A stretch of DNA of 64,000 nucleotides from Chloracidobacterium sp. (GCA_016716365.1 JADJWM010000017.1:682001-746000), one strand, 5' to 3'. Shown: positions 19,157 to 32,855, counted from the first letter of the stretch. Notes: generated by a model from the sequence alone, not told the origin. Program-made: numbers and translations.

Positions 19157-19184
19157 TTGACAACCTATTCTCACTCTTCATAAT
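19157..19184 (+). promoter_or_regulatory. Sigma-70-like promoter upstream of the ExeM-type nuclease
   Basis: TTGACA (19157-19162) and CATAAT (19179-19184) are separated by 16 bp, about 108 bp before the nuclease ATG. The surrounding 18994-19291 gap is otherwise AT-richer and shows no ORF of protein-like composition. The hexamers match the consensus well, but transcription was not shown. Confidence 0.5.
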
Positions 19185-19291
19185 TAACTCAAAATTCTGC
19201 AAACCGTTGTGTCGTCTGGGTCAAGTCTATTACTGAGCATCCGTTCGTAACCCGGAATAAGGCGGAAAAAGATCTGGAGTACCTAAGAATT

Positions 19292-22981
<3,690 letters not shown>

Positions 22982-23071
22982 GCTATTGCTTTTGAGGAGG
23001 CAGCGGGGCCGACGATCGGAAATACAGTCCCGCATTCCGACCAAGCGAACGGACATTTGTGGTTTGGACGT

Positions 23072-23974
23072 TTATGCCGATTCGGGGTTCTGTAATTCCC
23101 GTCGGACCGCAAGAAGTTTTGCCGGATCGTCAGTGATGACGGATCTTATTCCGAGGTTAAAAGCACGCCTTAACCAGCGGGGGTTGTTAACGGTCCACAC
23201 GTTAACGGGAAGTCCCCTTTTTTCAGCTTTTTCCATCAGCTTACGCGTTGCGAGCGAGTAGTGGATCGAAAGTTCGTCGGCCCCGAGTTCGCCGGCGATC
23301 TTTACCAAATGTTTTTCCTTCCGGAGGATCGTCATCATCTTCGGTGCAAAAAGGGCGGCCGTTCTCACATCCGGAAGATAGATCTTTGCCCGGGTCACTA
23401 CCGAAAGATGGAAGCTTTTGATGATCACCCTGGGCATTACCGCCGAGCTTCTGACCGCCTCGCATACGCGGGCCGTTAGCTCGTCCTGATCTCGTTCATC
23501 GCACTTTAGTTCGATAAAAACCAGGCCGTGGAAGCCTTCCAGCATTTCTAGGGTTTGTGTGAGTGTAGGTATGGACTCACCGCCGAACGAACTGCGTCCA
23601 TTTTTCGCCTCGGATGCACCGAACCGGCTCCCAACATCGATCTTCGAAAGTTCGGTTGATGTGAGGGAATTTACAAACGAGCTGAGATCTGCAATTCGCT
23701 TCAGCGTTTTGTCGTGGAAAACTACCGGGACGCCGTCACGGGCAAGGCGAACGTCGAACTCGAGGCCCTCGGCACCTGCGTTCATCGCCAGTTGAAAGGC
23801 CGCCAGAGTATTCTCAGGTGCGAGAGCGCTGGCACCGCGGTGTCCGATGATCAACGGGCGATCCGGCGGATCAATTGTCTTTTCGTTTTTTCCCAGTGTC
23901 TTTCTTCTCAAGCAGGAAGATCGCTTTCGACCAGGAAATGGGCTCTGAAAGCGGGAATTTATGATCGCCCACAA
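23072..23974 (-). CDS. Glycerophosphodiester phosphodiesterase
   Basis: The GDPD core is plain: LIIGHRGASALAPENT with catalytic His-Arg, then EGLEFDVRLARDGVPVVFHD with the metal and general-base residues, and VFIELKCDE later. It hydrolyses glycerophosphodiesters to glycerol-3-phosphate and an alcohol. The frame opens at a TTG at 23974, overlapping the methyltransferase gene by about 100 bp. Homology only starts near residue 40, so the real start is probably a non-ATG codon near 23900 and the overlap is then small. No signal peptide is seen from that position, so it is likely cytoplasmic. Confidence 0.88.
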   Translation of the reverse strand: MWAIINSRFQSPFPGRKRSSCLRRKTLGKNEKTIDPPDRPLIIGHRGASALAPENTLAAFQLAMNAGAEGLEFDVRLARDGVPVVFHDKTLKRIADLSSFVNSLTSTELSKIDVGSRFGASEAKNGRSSFGGESIPTLTQTLEMLEGFHGLVFIELKCDERDQDELTARVCEAVRSSAVMPRVIIKSFHLSVVTRAKIYLPDVRTAALFAPKMMTILRKEKHLVKIAGELGADELSIHYSLATRKLMEKAEKRGLPVNVWTVNNPRWLRRAFNLGIRSVITDDPAKLLAVRRELQNPESA

Positions 23975-24545
23975 TAGTAAAATACCGTTGTGAGATCTGT
24001 CTTACATTTTCAACCGGATGGATCTTGAATTTGTAGAGGAATTCAAGGACAGAGCCGACAAGCGACGGTTTGACCGGGATGAAAACGAGCTTCCCACCCG
24101 GTCGCAGAATGCGGGCCATTTCCCTTAGCCCTTCGTCCAAAGAAACATACTCAAGGACGCCGCACGAAAGAACGAGATCGAAAGAACCGTCCTGGAATGG
24201 CAGCTCCAGAACGTTTCCCTGAACTTCAGATACCTTTTCGTAACGTTTCTTTTTATCCTTTCTCAACTGGTCGCGGGAGATCGAAAGCGAGTTCCTCGAG
24301 AGGTCGAAGGCGATCATCTGCTTCGGGCGAAAACCGGCGTCGAGAAACCCCCGGGTCACGAGCCCCGTGCCGCTTCCCGCGTCAAGAACATAGGAATCCG
24401 GGCCGATCTCGAGATTCAGCGACCGAAGGAACTTCGCGACCGACGCACGATACCCGTTCAATTTCAAAGTGAAATGGTGTACGTCGGCAATGCGATCGTA
24501 GAAGTTCTGAGTACTCGATTTTTGAATGGCCGCGTTTCTTATCAT
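23871..24545 (-). CDS. Class I SAM-dependent methyltransferase
   Basis: The 224-residue protein has the Rossmann methyltransferase motif I VLDAGSGTGLVTRG (about 52-65), an acidic motif II around IAFDLSRNSL, and DLVLSCGVLEYVSLDEGL for motif IV. The C-terminal part contains a hydrophobic stretch and a basic tail (KKDTGKKRKDN). The type resembles UbiE/Methyltransf_11 enzymes, but the substrate is not readable. It lies 7 bp after the thioredoxin-like gene and overlaps the phosphodiesterase gene, suggesting one transcript from thiO onward. Confidence 0.82.
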   Translation of the reverse strand: MIRNAAIQKSSTQNFYDRIADVHHFTLKLNGYRASVAKFLRSLNLEIGPDSYVLDAGSGTGLVTRGFLDAGFRPKQMIAFDLSRNSLSISRDQLRKDKKKRYEKVSEVQGNVLELPFQDGSFDLVLSCGVLEYVSLDEGLREMARILRPGGKLVFIPVKPSLVGSVLEFLYKFKIHPVENVRQISQRYFTIVGDHKFPLSEPISWSKAIFLLEKKDTGKKRKDN

Positions 24546-24551
24546 TCCAAG

Positions 24552-25967
24552 CTACTTTTCCGCGAGGAGCCTAAGCATAGCCGAGCGAAGCTCTTCGATG
24601 CGTGTTGGATTCGTACCACTTTCGATATAGCGTATTACGCCCGTTCGGTCAATCAGAACAGCGGTCGGCAACGTCGTAGCTGCATACGCTGACTGGGTCG
24701 ATTGGTCGCTGGCGACTACAAAATCATAAGGTAACGCGTGCTTTTCTTTAAAACGCTGGAGAAAGGCTATCTCACTCGGCCTGTCAAGTGTGAAGCCTTC
24801 TCCACGTCCGTAATAACGTGTCATGCCGAGGATGACGAGCCCGTCCGAGCCATAGTCCTGGTGCCATTCGGCCAGCGAAGGAAATGCGTCAAAGCAAGGG
24901 CCGCACCACGTCGCCCAGAAATCAAGGAGAACGACCTTTCCTTTCAGCGAGGCCAATGTCTGGTTCTTACCCGGGAACCATTGGTCGATCCCGGTGAACT
25001 CCGGGGCCGATTCGCCAAGAAGCTTGTATTGTTTTTCACGCCTTTTTAATCGAGCGACGGCATCCGACTGCTGGGCCTTGGTCGGGAGCTCCTTGCCCGC
25101 CCTTATCAAGGCGGTCAGATAGTTTTCCATTGCCGCCGCCTTTCGCCCGGTCTCGATCTGATAAACGATGAGCTTGTCCCAAGCGTAAGCGAACAGGCTG
25201 GGCGAGCCGATGGTCGCGGCCGTGCCTATCAGATCACCTAGAGCGCCTTCCGCGGCCTTGTGATCACCGTCGGCCCGATGGCTGTCGAACAACTGCATCG
25301 CTGCGTCGAGCGTTTCGTCGAGCCCGCGTTGAGTTATGCCGCTTTCGAGCAGCACGGAGCGAGCCGCCTTGTATGCCTCCGAAGAATGATGGGCCGCCCT
25401 GGCATAATTTTTTTCGGCGAAGTAAGCCTTTGAAAGCTCGCTTTCCATGCGGGCACGATCGCTAGGCTTGGTCGGCGAGTTCTTCAGGTAATCCTCGATC
25501 GCAGCAACTGCATCAGCGTGCCTTCTCTGTTTTGCTGCGATCACCGCAATGATCGATCTCGCCGTCTGGGCTTTATCAGCCGATCTATCCTCAAAAGTCA
25601 GGTATTTCTTCAGCGACTCGTTCGTCCTATCTAAGTTCTCTGAGATCCAAAAGAGCAGCCCGACGTAATAAACATCGTCGGTCGTAAGGTCCGTTCTCTC
25701 ACCGGATGCGGCGGCATGTTTCGCCGCGAGCTGCTTTTGCTCGCGTTCGGTGTCGAGCCTTAGCCGTTCACTGAACGGCACTTTTTTCTGTTCGAACTCT
25801 GCGAATTTCCGTTGCGTGTACGAGTTGGCCTCGTCGAAAAGCTGTTTTACGGGGACTGCCGGCCGGGCCAAGGTTTGATCGGCCGGCCGCTGAACGGCTC
25901 GTCGAGATTGCGGCATCGCCGAAATAGAAGCCAACAAGATAAGAATGATCCCCGAAAACTTTATCAT
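24552..25967 (-). CDS. Secreted TlpA-like thioredoxin-domain protein with TPR-like N-terminal region
   Basis: The ATG at 25967 (471 residues) gives a signal peptide (MIKFSGIILILLASISAMP) and is 4 bp from the thiO stop. The frame could extend upstream to 26135, but only inside thiO. The N-terminal 300 residues are helical and TPR-like (ARAAHHSSEAYKAARSV and similar). The last 150 residues form a TlpA/redoxin domain with the active-site WCGPC at about 354-358 and a cis-Pro loop near TTLPTAVLIDRTG. The predicted role is periplasmic or membrane-facing disulfide reduction. Its substrate is unknown. Confidence 0.83.
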   Translation of the reverse strand: MIKFSGIILILLASISAMPQSRRAVQRPADQTLARPAVPVKQLFDEANSYTQRKFAEFEQKKVPFSERLRLDTEREQKQLAAKHAAASGERTDLTTDDVYYVGLLFWISENLDRTNESLKKYLTFEDRSADKAQTARSIIAVIAAKQRRHADAVAAIEDYLKNSPTKPSDRARMESELSKAYFAEKNYARAAHHSSEAYKAARSVLLESGITQRGLDETLDAAMQLFDSHRADGDHKAAEGALGDLIGTAATIGSPSLFAYAWDKLIVYQIETGRKAAAMENYLTALIRAGKELPTKAQQSDAVARLKRREKQYKLLGESAPEFTGIDQWFPGKNQTLASLKGKVVLLDFWATWCGPCFDAFPSLAEWHQDYGSDGLVILGMTRYYGRGEGFTLDRPSEIAFLQRFKEKHALPYDFVVASDQSTQSAYAATTLPTAVLIDRTGVIRYIESGTNPTRIEELRSAMLRLLAEK

Positions 25968-25971
25968 CAGT

Positions 25972-27120
25972 TCAATTGGTTCCAGCACCTGCCTTTGAAC
26001 CGCGTGCGAAATCACGATTCGGTGAAAACTCAGACACCAGCGGTGAGTCTTTGCCTTCGATGATCGCCTCTGCAACGACTTTCGCGGTGATGGGTGCGAG
26101 CAGGATCCCGTTCCTGTAATGGCCAGTCGCCGCATAAGCTCCGCTGACCCCCGGTATCGGCCCTATGACCGGTAATCCGTCGGCTGCAAACGGCCGAAGC
26201 CCGGTCACATGTTCCTCGATCACTGCTTCTTTGAGGAAGGGGGCGATCCGGATCCCGCAATTCCTCAATTCTTCCCTTGCTTCCACCGACGCTTCGCGGT
26301 CGAACCCTACATCCTCGACGGTCGCACCGACCAGGACACGCCCATCGCGACGGGGAACAAGATATCCCGAACGACCGAAGATCACGCGGGAGAGCCTTCG
26401 CGGGCCCGGCGCGTATCCAATGATCTGGCCTTTCACCGGACGAACATCGATCGGAAGTGGCCCGGCCGTCGTTTTGATGAGGCTCGTCCACGCGCCTGTT
26501 GCCAGTACCACGACGTCCGCCATTATCCGGTCACCGGCCAGTGTCTCCACGCCTTCGACCCTGCCGTTTTGAATTATCAGCGAGTTTACCACGGTTTCTT
26601 CGATCAATTTGAGCCCGGACCTCCGAACGCTTGATCCGAGAGCAGCCGTAAACCGCCGGTTCTCGACCTGCCAATCCTCGGGATACAGTAGACTGCCTCG
26701 CACATCCGCGGAAATTTCGGGTTCGGCACTGATAGTCTCCGTTCGTGAAAGGCGATCGACGCAAAAACCCCGTTTCCTCTGAGCTGCGAACGTGATATCC
26801 AGTTCTTCAGCCTCAAGATCGTCAAACGCCGCCATGAGCGTTCCGCTTGTGTCTAACTCAATATCGATCCCCGTCTCGTCCAGAAGTTCCGCGGCAAGCT
26901 GCGGAAACATTTTACGCGACGCCGAGCAAAGGTCGTAGAATGTCGACTTTCCGTGGGCCTCGACGGCCGGCGCCAAGATCCCGGCCGCGGCCCATGAGGC
27001 CTCGCGCCCTATCCGGGCTCTCTCGATAGCAGTGATCCGGCGGCAGCCGGCACGACTTAACTCCCGGGCGATACTTAGCCCGATCACACCGCCGCCAATG
27101 ATGACAATCTCAAACCTCAT
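25972..27120 (-). CDS. thiO: Glycine oxidase ThiO (FAD-dependent)
   Basis: The 382-residue flavoprotein opens with the FAD dinucleotide fold VIIGGGVIGLSIARELSRAG, followed by EASWAAAGILAP, characteristic of ThiO and D-amino-acid oxidase relatives. GLRPFAADGLPVIGP and ATGHYRNGILLAP near the end are the conserved FAD and substrate motifs. ThiO oxidises glycine to the dehydroglycine used for the thiazole ring of thiamine. No other thi genes are adjacent, so a general amine oxidase role cannot be excluded. It heads the run thiO, TlpA-like, methyltransferase, GDPD. Confidence 0.85.
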   Translation of the reverse strand: MRFEIVIIGGGVIGLSIARELSRAGCRRITAIERARIGREASWAAAGILAPAVEAHGKSTFYDLCSASRKMFPQLAAELLDETGIDIELDTSGTLMAAFDDLEAEELDITFAAQRKRGFCVDRLSRTETISAEPEISADVRGSLLYPEDWQVENRRFTAALGSSVRRSGLKLIEETVVNSLIIQNGRVEGVETLAGDRIMADVVVLATGAWTSLIKTTAGPLPIDVRPVKGQIIGYAPGPRRLSRVIFGRSGYLVPRRDGRVLVGATVEDVGFDREASVEAREELRNCGIRIAPFLKEAVIEEHVTGLRPFAADGLPVIGPIPGVSGAYAATGHYRNGILLAPITAKVVAEAIIEGKDSPLVSEFSPNRDFARGSKAGAGTN

Positions 27121-27283
27121 GTGTAGGCTATCCCTGAACCTTTAAGTATATGGTATCGAATTGGTTGGCAGAAACTTCCTGCCATTGCCCGGTCACGATC
27201 CGGAAACTTATGTCCATGTTTCTAATAAACTGAGTCCTTAGTTAGAATATCGTTTTCTGTCTAAAGATCGACGAGGACGAGAA

Positions 27284-28298
27284 ATGGCAAAACATACGAT
27301 CACGCTTATCCCGGGCGACGGGATCGGGCCTGAGATCATCGCGGCGACGGTCCGAATTATCGAGGCGACCGGAGTCGATATCGAGTGGGAAACCCAGATC
27401 CTCGGCGCGCAGGCTCAGGAGAAATATGGGACCACGCTTCCGGAATCGACGATTGAGTCGATAAAACGGAACAAGGTCGCTCTGAAAGGGCCGCAGATGA
27501 CCCCCGGTCGGCAAGGGGTTCACTTCGGTGAATGTCGGCCTTCGCAAGGCTCTTGACCTGTATGCCAACGTGCGGCCGGTAAAGGCCCTACCGAATGTCG
27601 AGTGCCGGTATCCGGAACTTGACCTTGTGATCATTCGCGAAAACACCGAAGGGCTTTATTCGGGGCTGGAGCACATCGTCGTCCCCGGGGTTGTCGAAAG
27701 CCTCAAAATAATCACTGAAAAAGCATCGACCCGGATCGCAAAATATGCGTTCGAACATGCACGCGACAACGGAAGGAAAAAGGTCACGGCCGTCCATAAG
27801 GCCAACATTATGAAGGTCTCGGACGGGCTCTTTCTAGAGTGTTTCTACAAGGTCGCAAAGGATTTTCCCGAACTCGAGGCCGACGATAAGATCATCGACA
27901 ACTGCTGTATGCAATTGGTGATGCGGCCCCAGCAGTTCGAAGTCTTGGTGATGGAAAACCTTTACGGCGATATCGTCTCAGACCTTTGCGCCGGGTTGAT
28001 CGGCGGGCTTGGACTTGCCCCGGGTGCGAATATCGGCGAGCAGGGAGCCGTTTTCGAGGCCGTTCATGGTTCCGCTCCGGACATTGCCGGTCAGGGCATC
28101 GCGAACCCGACGGCGATCCTGATGTCCGGGATAATGATGCTGCGGCACATGGGCGAGATGGACGCCGCGCAACGGGCCGAGACGGCCATGTTTGAAGTAT
28201 TTACTGAAGGCAAGTCGCTCACCCGGGACCTGGGCGGGACCGCGAAGACCAATGAGTTCGCCCGTGCGATCGTCGAGAAGATCGAGGCCGCAAGTTGA
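27284..28298 (+). pseudogene. NAD-dependent isocitrate dehydrogenase-type gene, split by a single-base frameshift
   Basis: Two frames together spell one isocitrate/isopropylmalate dehydrogenase. Frame 1 (27284-27556) has LIPGDGIGPEI and KVALKGPQMTP. Frame 2, open from 27528, has NVGLRKALDLYANVRPVKA, IIRENTEGLYSG and FEAVHGSAPDIAGQG. Dropping one C from the CCCCC run at 27501-27505 restores GPQMTPVGKGFTSVNVGLR and a 337-residue protein of normal length; the 1015-bp span is one base over a multiple of three. The TCA-cycle role and the clean flanks argue for a sequencing insertion rather than decay. IDH is favoured over LeuB by overall similarity to NAD-IDH, and no leu genes are nearby. Confidence 0.85.
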
Positions 28299-28431
28299 TG
28301 CCAGGGCCCCGGTCGACCCGTCGGTGACAGAGGGAGACGATCGGCGATGCGCCGCCCGCATCCTGCAAGTCGGTGACGGTTACGCCGTTCTGAATTAGCG
28401 GGCGAGGTTATCGCCGCGGGAGATCAGAGCT

Positions 28432-28839
28432 ATGAAATATCTCATTTTGATCGCCGTCACCTTTTTCGGCCTTCAGACTTTCACGACGGCTCAGGATGCG
28501 ACCCGAATAGAGGTACGCCACGGTCACGAGAAGCCCCTTGACCAAGATGGTATCAAGATCCGTTTCCTCGCGGTGACCGAGGATTCACGATGTCCGAAAG
28601 GGGTGAACTGCGTCTGGGCCGGGGTGGCCCGGGTTAAATTGGAGGTTTCGAAAGCCGGGGGGAAATCCTGCGTTTTCGAAGTCAATACGAACGAAAAGAA
28701 CAAACCCGCCGTCTTCGACGGTCTCGAGATCCGTCTTGAGAAACTGGATCCTTATCCCTCAAATGGGAGAACGATCGATGCGGACGAGTACGTCGCGACC
28801 TTTTTCGGTCCAAAGGGATCAAGAAAAGTAACACCTTGA
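28432..28839 (+). CDS. Small secreted protein of unknown function
   Basis: The 135-residue protein has a signal peptide (MKYLILIAVTFFGLQTFTTA then QDA) and a beta-rich mature part. Its conspicuous centre EDSRCPKGVNCVWAGVARV has two cysteines, likely a disulfide. I recall similar short exported proteins with this CP...C-WAG pattern in other phyla but can assign no function. GGGAGATCAGAGCT precedes the ATG. Its 3' end overlaps the reconstructed end of the convergent M50 gene by about 20 bp. Confidence 0.6.
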   Translation: MKYLILIAVTFFGLQTFTTAQDATRIEVRHGHEKPLDQDGIKIRFLAVTEDSRCPKGVNCVWAGVARVKLEVSKAGGKSCVFEVNTNEKNKPAVFDGLEIRLEKLDPYPSNGRTIDADEYVATFFGPKGSRKVTP

Positions 28840-29987
28840 CACATAACTAGATATTTCAGGAGGCTCCAACTCACGTTTCGTCACGATGAAATTGAGGATC
28901 GTGTCTCTCGAGATGATGCCGGCCAACTCACCTTGATCGATCACGGAAGCTGATTGACGTTGTTGCGGCCAAGTATCTCTAGAGCTTCGCGGACCGGTGC
29001 GTCCGGACTTACAACGAACAATTCACCGATCGGTTTCATTGCATCGGCCGCGAGTGTAAAAGGCCACTTTCTTTCTTCTACTGCCTTCACTTCATGCGGA
29101 GTTATCAATCCTGACGGCGTCCCGTTCTCGCTGACGACAAAACACCTCAGGCCCGTTCGCAGCATCCGTTCGTGAACGATCGAATGCAGGTTCTCATTAC
29201 CATCGACGACCGCACATTCGGGCGACATAAGGTCCCGCACCGTCACGCCTTTAAGTCCTTCGTTCACTTCATCCTGCAAATAGGAGGCCTTCGCCGCATT
29301 AAGCAGGAACCATCCTATAAACGCGATCCACAATCCGCCGATCCCGGCACCGCCGAAAAACCTGATGATGCCGACAAGAATGAAAACGAATGCGAAGACC
29401 TGGCCGGTGATCGAGGCGATCCTCGTTGCCTTTGAGCCGTTCCCGGTTATCCACCAGATGACCGCACGAAGCACACGCCCGCCGTCCATTGGGAAACCCG
29501 GGATCATGTTAAAAACGGCAAGGGCTACATTAATATAGCCAAGCCACACGGCCATGGTCATCAGCGGGGTTTCCGCCTCGGACATCGGCGTCCAGCCAAG
29601 GAGGTATGCCGCCAGAAGAAAGATCCCGCCGATGGCGGCGCTTGTGATCGGGCCGACGATAGCCATCCAGAATTCGATCTTGGCTGACGGGGCCTCTTTT
29701 TCAATATTTGCCACTCCGCCGAGTGCAAAAAGCGTGATCGACCGCACGGGCATCCCGTTGCGGATCGCGACAAGAGCGTGCGAGAGTTCATGGACCAGGA
29801 TCGCCGCAAAAAAGAGGACCGAGGTTGCAATTGCAAGCGACCAGATCGTGGACGAAGCCCAATCAGGATGCTGGCCGCCGAAATAGGCGGCAAGTGAAAG
29901 AGAAATGAGAACCGCAATGATAAGCCAGCTGTAATGCAGGCCGATCATGATACCGAAAACGCGGCCGAGCTTTATTTGTGCTTCCAT
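28819..29987 (-). CDS. M50 site-2-protease family membrane metalloprotease with CBS domains (3' frameshift)
   Basis: The protein has about six membrane segments, the zinc motif HELSH (in ILVHELSHALVAIRNG), the second-site motif NMIPGFPMDGGRVLRA, and two cytoplasmic CBS motifs from about residue 245. It matches the SpoIVFB/M50 plus CBS architecture. The read frame stops at 28941 after NNVNQLP. Adding one missing base there (28943/28944) continues as VIDQGELAGIISRDTILNF to a stop at 28819, completing the second CBS motif. The span is one base short of 390 codons, consistent with a deletion in a GG pair. The substrate of the intramembrane cleavage is unknown. Confidence 0.85.
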
Positions 29988-30067
29988 TGATCAGTTCAGC
30001 CGGAGTTATTTGGAACTCATTGCCGAGGACGCTGGTTTTAATCGACCGAAAGTCGCGAACGACGAGG

Positions 30068-31381
30068 TCACTTCCGCGACTTGGACGCCATGATCGCCTC
30101 GATCTCTTCGGCTTCCTTTGGGACCTTCGAAGTCAGGTTTCGATTGCCGTCTTCCGTTACGAGAACGTCATCCTCGATGCGTACCCCGATGCCTCGGTAT
30201 TTAGCAGGGGCCGTTTTATCGTCAGGCGGCACATAGATCCCCGGCTCAACGGTCAGGACCATGCCGGGAGCGAACGGCTTGGAATTGCGTGCCTGCTGAT
30301 CGGTGAAGTACCGGCCTGCATCATGCACGTCGAGCCCGAGATAATGGCCAACGCCGTGCATGTAGTACTTTAGGTACGCCTTCTTTTTGATAAGGTCCTT
30401 GGTCTTACCCTTCAGCAGGCCAAGCTTGACCATCCCTTCGGTCAGCAATTCGATCGAGTATTCCTGTCGTCCCTTCACCGTATTGCCGGTCTTCGTGTAC
30501 TCGATGCACTTTTCCTGAACGTCGAGAACCACGTCATAAACCTCACGCTGAGCCGCCGTAAACTTGCCGTTAACCGGGAATGTCCGCGTGATGTCCGATG
30601 CATAGCCTTTGTATTCCGCACCCGCGTCGATCAAGATCAGATCGCCGTCCTTGAGAGGTGCGTTGTTCTCGACATAATGCAGGATCGTCGCGTTCGCACC
30701 GCCGCCGACGATCGAGTTGTACGCGACACCGCTTGCCCCCTTGTCCTTCATATAGGCTTCCATCAGGGCCTCGACCTGGCCCTCGTTCATTCCCGGCTTT
30801 ACCTTTTTCATCGCCAGGATGTGAGCCTCGGCAGCGATCGTACCCGCGGTCTGCATATGCTCGACCTCTTCCGGTGTCTTGTGGAGCCGCATCTCGCCGA
30901 GGATGATCGTCGGGTCTATAAAGGTATGCGGCGGGTACGCGGTCTTCAGCCTTCGGACGCGCTGAGGATGCAGATAATCGAGGATCTTCTCGTCGAGTTC
31001 CTTGTCGAGCGAGAATCTGTAATAAAGCTTGTCGTGCCCATCCAGCAGCTTCGGCAGATCGCCTTCGAACTTCTCGATCGAAAACGCCTTGTCGGCCTTA
31101 TAGTTCTTTACCGCCCCTTCCACGCCTTGCCTCCTCCCGAACCAAGTCTCCATCAGCGGATCACGCGGCCGCACATAAAGCGTGTAAGGAGCCTTCTTGT
31201 TCTCCGGATCGATGACGGCGATGGCGTCCGGTTCCGGAAAGCCGGTCAGATACCAGAAATCCGAATCCTGCCGAAATTTGAACTCGGTGTCGTAGCTTCG
31301 GGTCTGCTCGTGAGCCGCGGGAATGATGGCGATGGAATTCGGCTCCATCTGCTGGATGAATCGTTTCAATTGCTCTCGCAT
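30068..31381 (-). CDS. M24B Xaa-Pro aminopeptidase
   Basis: The 437-residue protein has an aminopeptidase P N-terminal domain (about 1-150, with SDFWYLTGFPEPDA) and a pita-bread M24 domain. Its metal ligands are visible in LILIDAGAEYKGYASDITRTF, split here for description, HGVGHYLGLDVHD, TVEPGIYVP and RIEDDVLVT. It removes N-terminal residues ahead of proline. No signal peptide is seen, so it is cytoplasmic. The start at 31381 is followed directly by the conserved region. It lies alone between the M50 gene and queE. Confidence 0.92.
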   Translation of the reverse strand: MREQLKRFIQQMEPNSIAIIPAAHEQTRSYDTEFKFRQDSDFWYLTGFPEPDAIAVIDPENKKAPYTLYVRPRDPLMETWFGRRQGVEGAVKNYKADKAFSIEKFEGDLPKLLDGHDKLYYRFSLDKELDEKILDYLHPQRVRRLKTAYPPHTFIDPTIILGEMRLHKTPEEVEHMQTAGTIAAEAHILAMKKVKPGMNEGQVEALMEAYMKDKGASGVAYNSIVGGGANATILHYVENNAPLKDGDLILIDAGAEYKGYASDITRTFPVNGKFTAAQREVYDVVLDVQEKCIEYTKTGNTVKGRQEYSIELLTEGMVKLGLLKGKTKDLIKKKAYLKYYMHGVGHYLGLDVHDAGRYFTDQQARNSKPFAPGMVLTVEPGIYVPPDDKTAPAKYRGIGVRIEDDVLVTEDGNRNLTSKVPKEAEEIEAIMASKSRK

Positions 31382-31459
31382 GTTCCCAAGTTTAGCGTAA
31401 TTCGGAAAAAAGATTTAGCCGCCGATCGCAGCAATGGCATGAATTGTTCATTTCATCCG

Positions 31460-31486
31460 ATTCATGCTATTCGTGTAATTCGTGGC
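31460..31486 (+). repeat. Solo copy of the 27-bp ATTCGTG-type repeat overlapping the queE start
   Basis: This 27-bp stretch ending in ATTCGTGGC differs by a single base from the reverse complement of the repeat at 37571-37597 that borders the GxxExxY gene. Its last five bases include the GTG start codon of queE (31482), so the repeat supplies or overlaps the queE translation start. Confidence 0.75.
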
Positions 31487-32133
31487 CGATTCCCTTCGCA
31501 TAACAGAAATATTTCTTTCGATACAGGGCGAATCTTCGCATGCGGGGCGGCCCTGCTCGTTCGTCCGCCTGACGGGCTGCCCGATGCGGTGTGTTTGGTG
31601 TGACAGCGAGTACACCTTCACCGGCGGTGAGAAGATCTCGTTCGAGCAGATCTTTTCGAGTCTCGAAGAATTTGGTTGCCCGTTGGTCGAGGTCACCGGC
31701 GGCGAACCGCTTGCACAAAAGAACGTCTTTCCGTTCATCACCGAGCTTTGCGACCGCGAATATGAGGTGCTGATCGAGACCGGCGGATTTGTCTCGACCG
31801 AACAGGTCGATCCGCGAGCGAAGATCATTCTCGACGTAAAGTGTCCTGCCTCCGGCGAGGCCGAGCGCAACCACTGGCCGAACCTCGAACTATTGCGGCC
31901 CGACATGGACGAAGTGAAATTCGTCGTCGCCGACCTGGCGGATTGGGAGTTTGCGAAAGGGATCATCGAGAAGTACGACCTCGCAGATCGCTGCAAAGAG
32001 ATCTTGATATCGCCGGTTCACGGTATCGATATGAGACCGATCGCTGACGCCGTCTCGCGAAGCGGGTTGAAGGTGCGCCCTAAACCTGCAGCTTCACAAA
32101 TATATCTGGGGCGCGGATGCGAGAGGTGTCTGA
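31482..32133 (+). CDS. queE: 7-carboxy-7-deazaguanine synthase QueE (3' frameshift)
   Basis: This radical-SAM enzyme of queuosine/preQ0 synthesis has IFLSIQGESSHAGRP and the cluster motif C-PMR-C-VW-C, then EVTGGEPLAQ and ETGGF. As read, the frame ends at 32141 with an atypical tail. Removing one C from the CCC at 32078-32080 gives VRLNLQLHKYIWGADARGV and a stop at 32133, which is the normal QueE ending (216 residues). The start is the GTG at 31482, inside a dispersed repeat, with no good ribosome site. queC follows after about 55 bp. Confidence 0.9.
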
Positions 32134-32187
32134 CTTTTTGATCATAGCTATTAGCTGCTAGCTTTAAGATAAGAACCGTCTTCGATC

Positions 32188-32855
32188 ATGGCTGTTTCAA
32201 TTGTGCTCGTATCAGGAGGGATGGACTCGTGCGTCACGGCGGCGATCGCGGCGGCGGAAGCCGACGAGCTCGCTTTTCTCCACATCTCTTACGGCCAGCG
32301 AACCGAGGCCCGCGAGCGGCAGGCTTTCAATGACATTGCAGATTTCTACGGCGTCGATAAACGGCTCGATATTTCGATCGAGCATCTGGCAAAGATCGGT
32401 GGCTCGTCGCTGACCGACCAGAAGATCGACGTGACCGAAGCCGACCTCGACTCGAAAGAGATCCCGTCGAGCTATGTGCCTTTCCGCAACGCCAATATGC
32501 TCAGTATAGCGACGAGTTGGGCCGAGGTGATCGGTGCGAACCGTATTTACATCGGAGCCGTCGCCGAAGATTCCAGCGGTTACCGGACTGCCGGCCGGAG
32601 TTTTTCGAAGCATTTCAAAAAACGATCGACACCGGGACCAAGCCCGACACGATCATCGAAATAAGAACCCCCATCATCCACCTTTCCAAGGCCGAGATAG
32701 TCAAGAAAGGCTTTGAACTGAACGCTCCGCTGCATCTGACATGGTCATGCTATCGCAGCGAGGATCTCGCGTGCGGAACGTGCGATTCCTGCGCATTGAG
32801 GTTGAGAGGCTTCCAGCTAGCGGGCGTGACCGACCCAATAAATTACTCGGCCTGA
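32188..32855 (+). pseudogene. queC: 7-cyano-7-deazaguanine synthase QueC, split by a single-base frameshift
   Basis: The first frame (to 32664) carries the PP-loop LVSGGMDSC and GAVAEDSSGY. The second carries PDCRPEFFEAFQ, PLHLTWSCY and the zinc ligands CGTCDSC near the end. Inserting one C at 32583-32584 joins SSGY directly to PDCRPEFFEAF and gives a 222-residue protein, normal for QueC. The 668-bp span is one base short. QueC converts carboxydeazaguanine to preQ0 using ATP and ammonia. It pairs with queE upstream. A read error is the likelier cause, as neighbouring genes show the same lesion. Confidence 0.88.

Noticed and set aside
31482..32855. Loss of queuosine synthesis because queE and queC are both broken
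   Set aside because: Unrelated neighbours (IDH, M50, M16, lipoprotein) carry the same kind of one-base lesion, so pathway-specific decay is not the simplest explanation.
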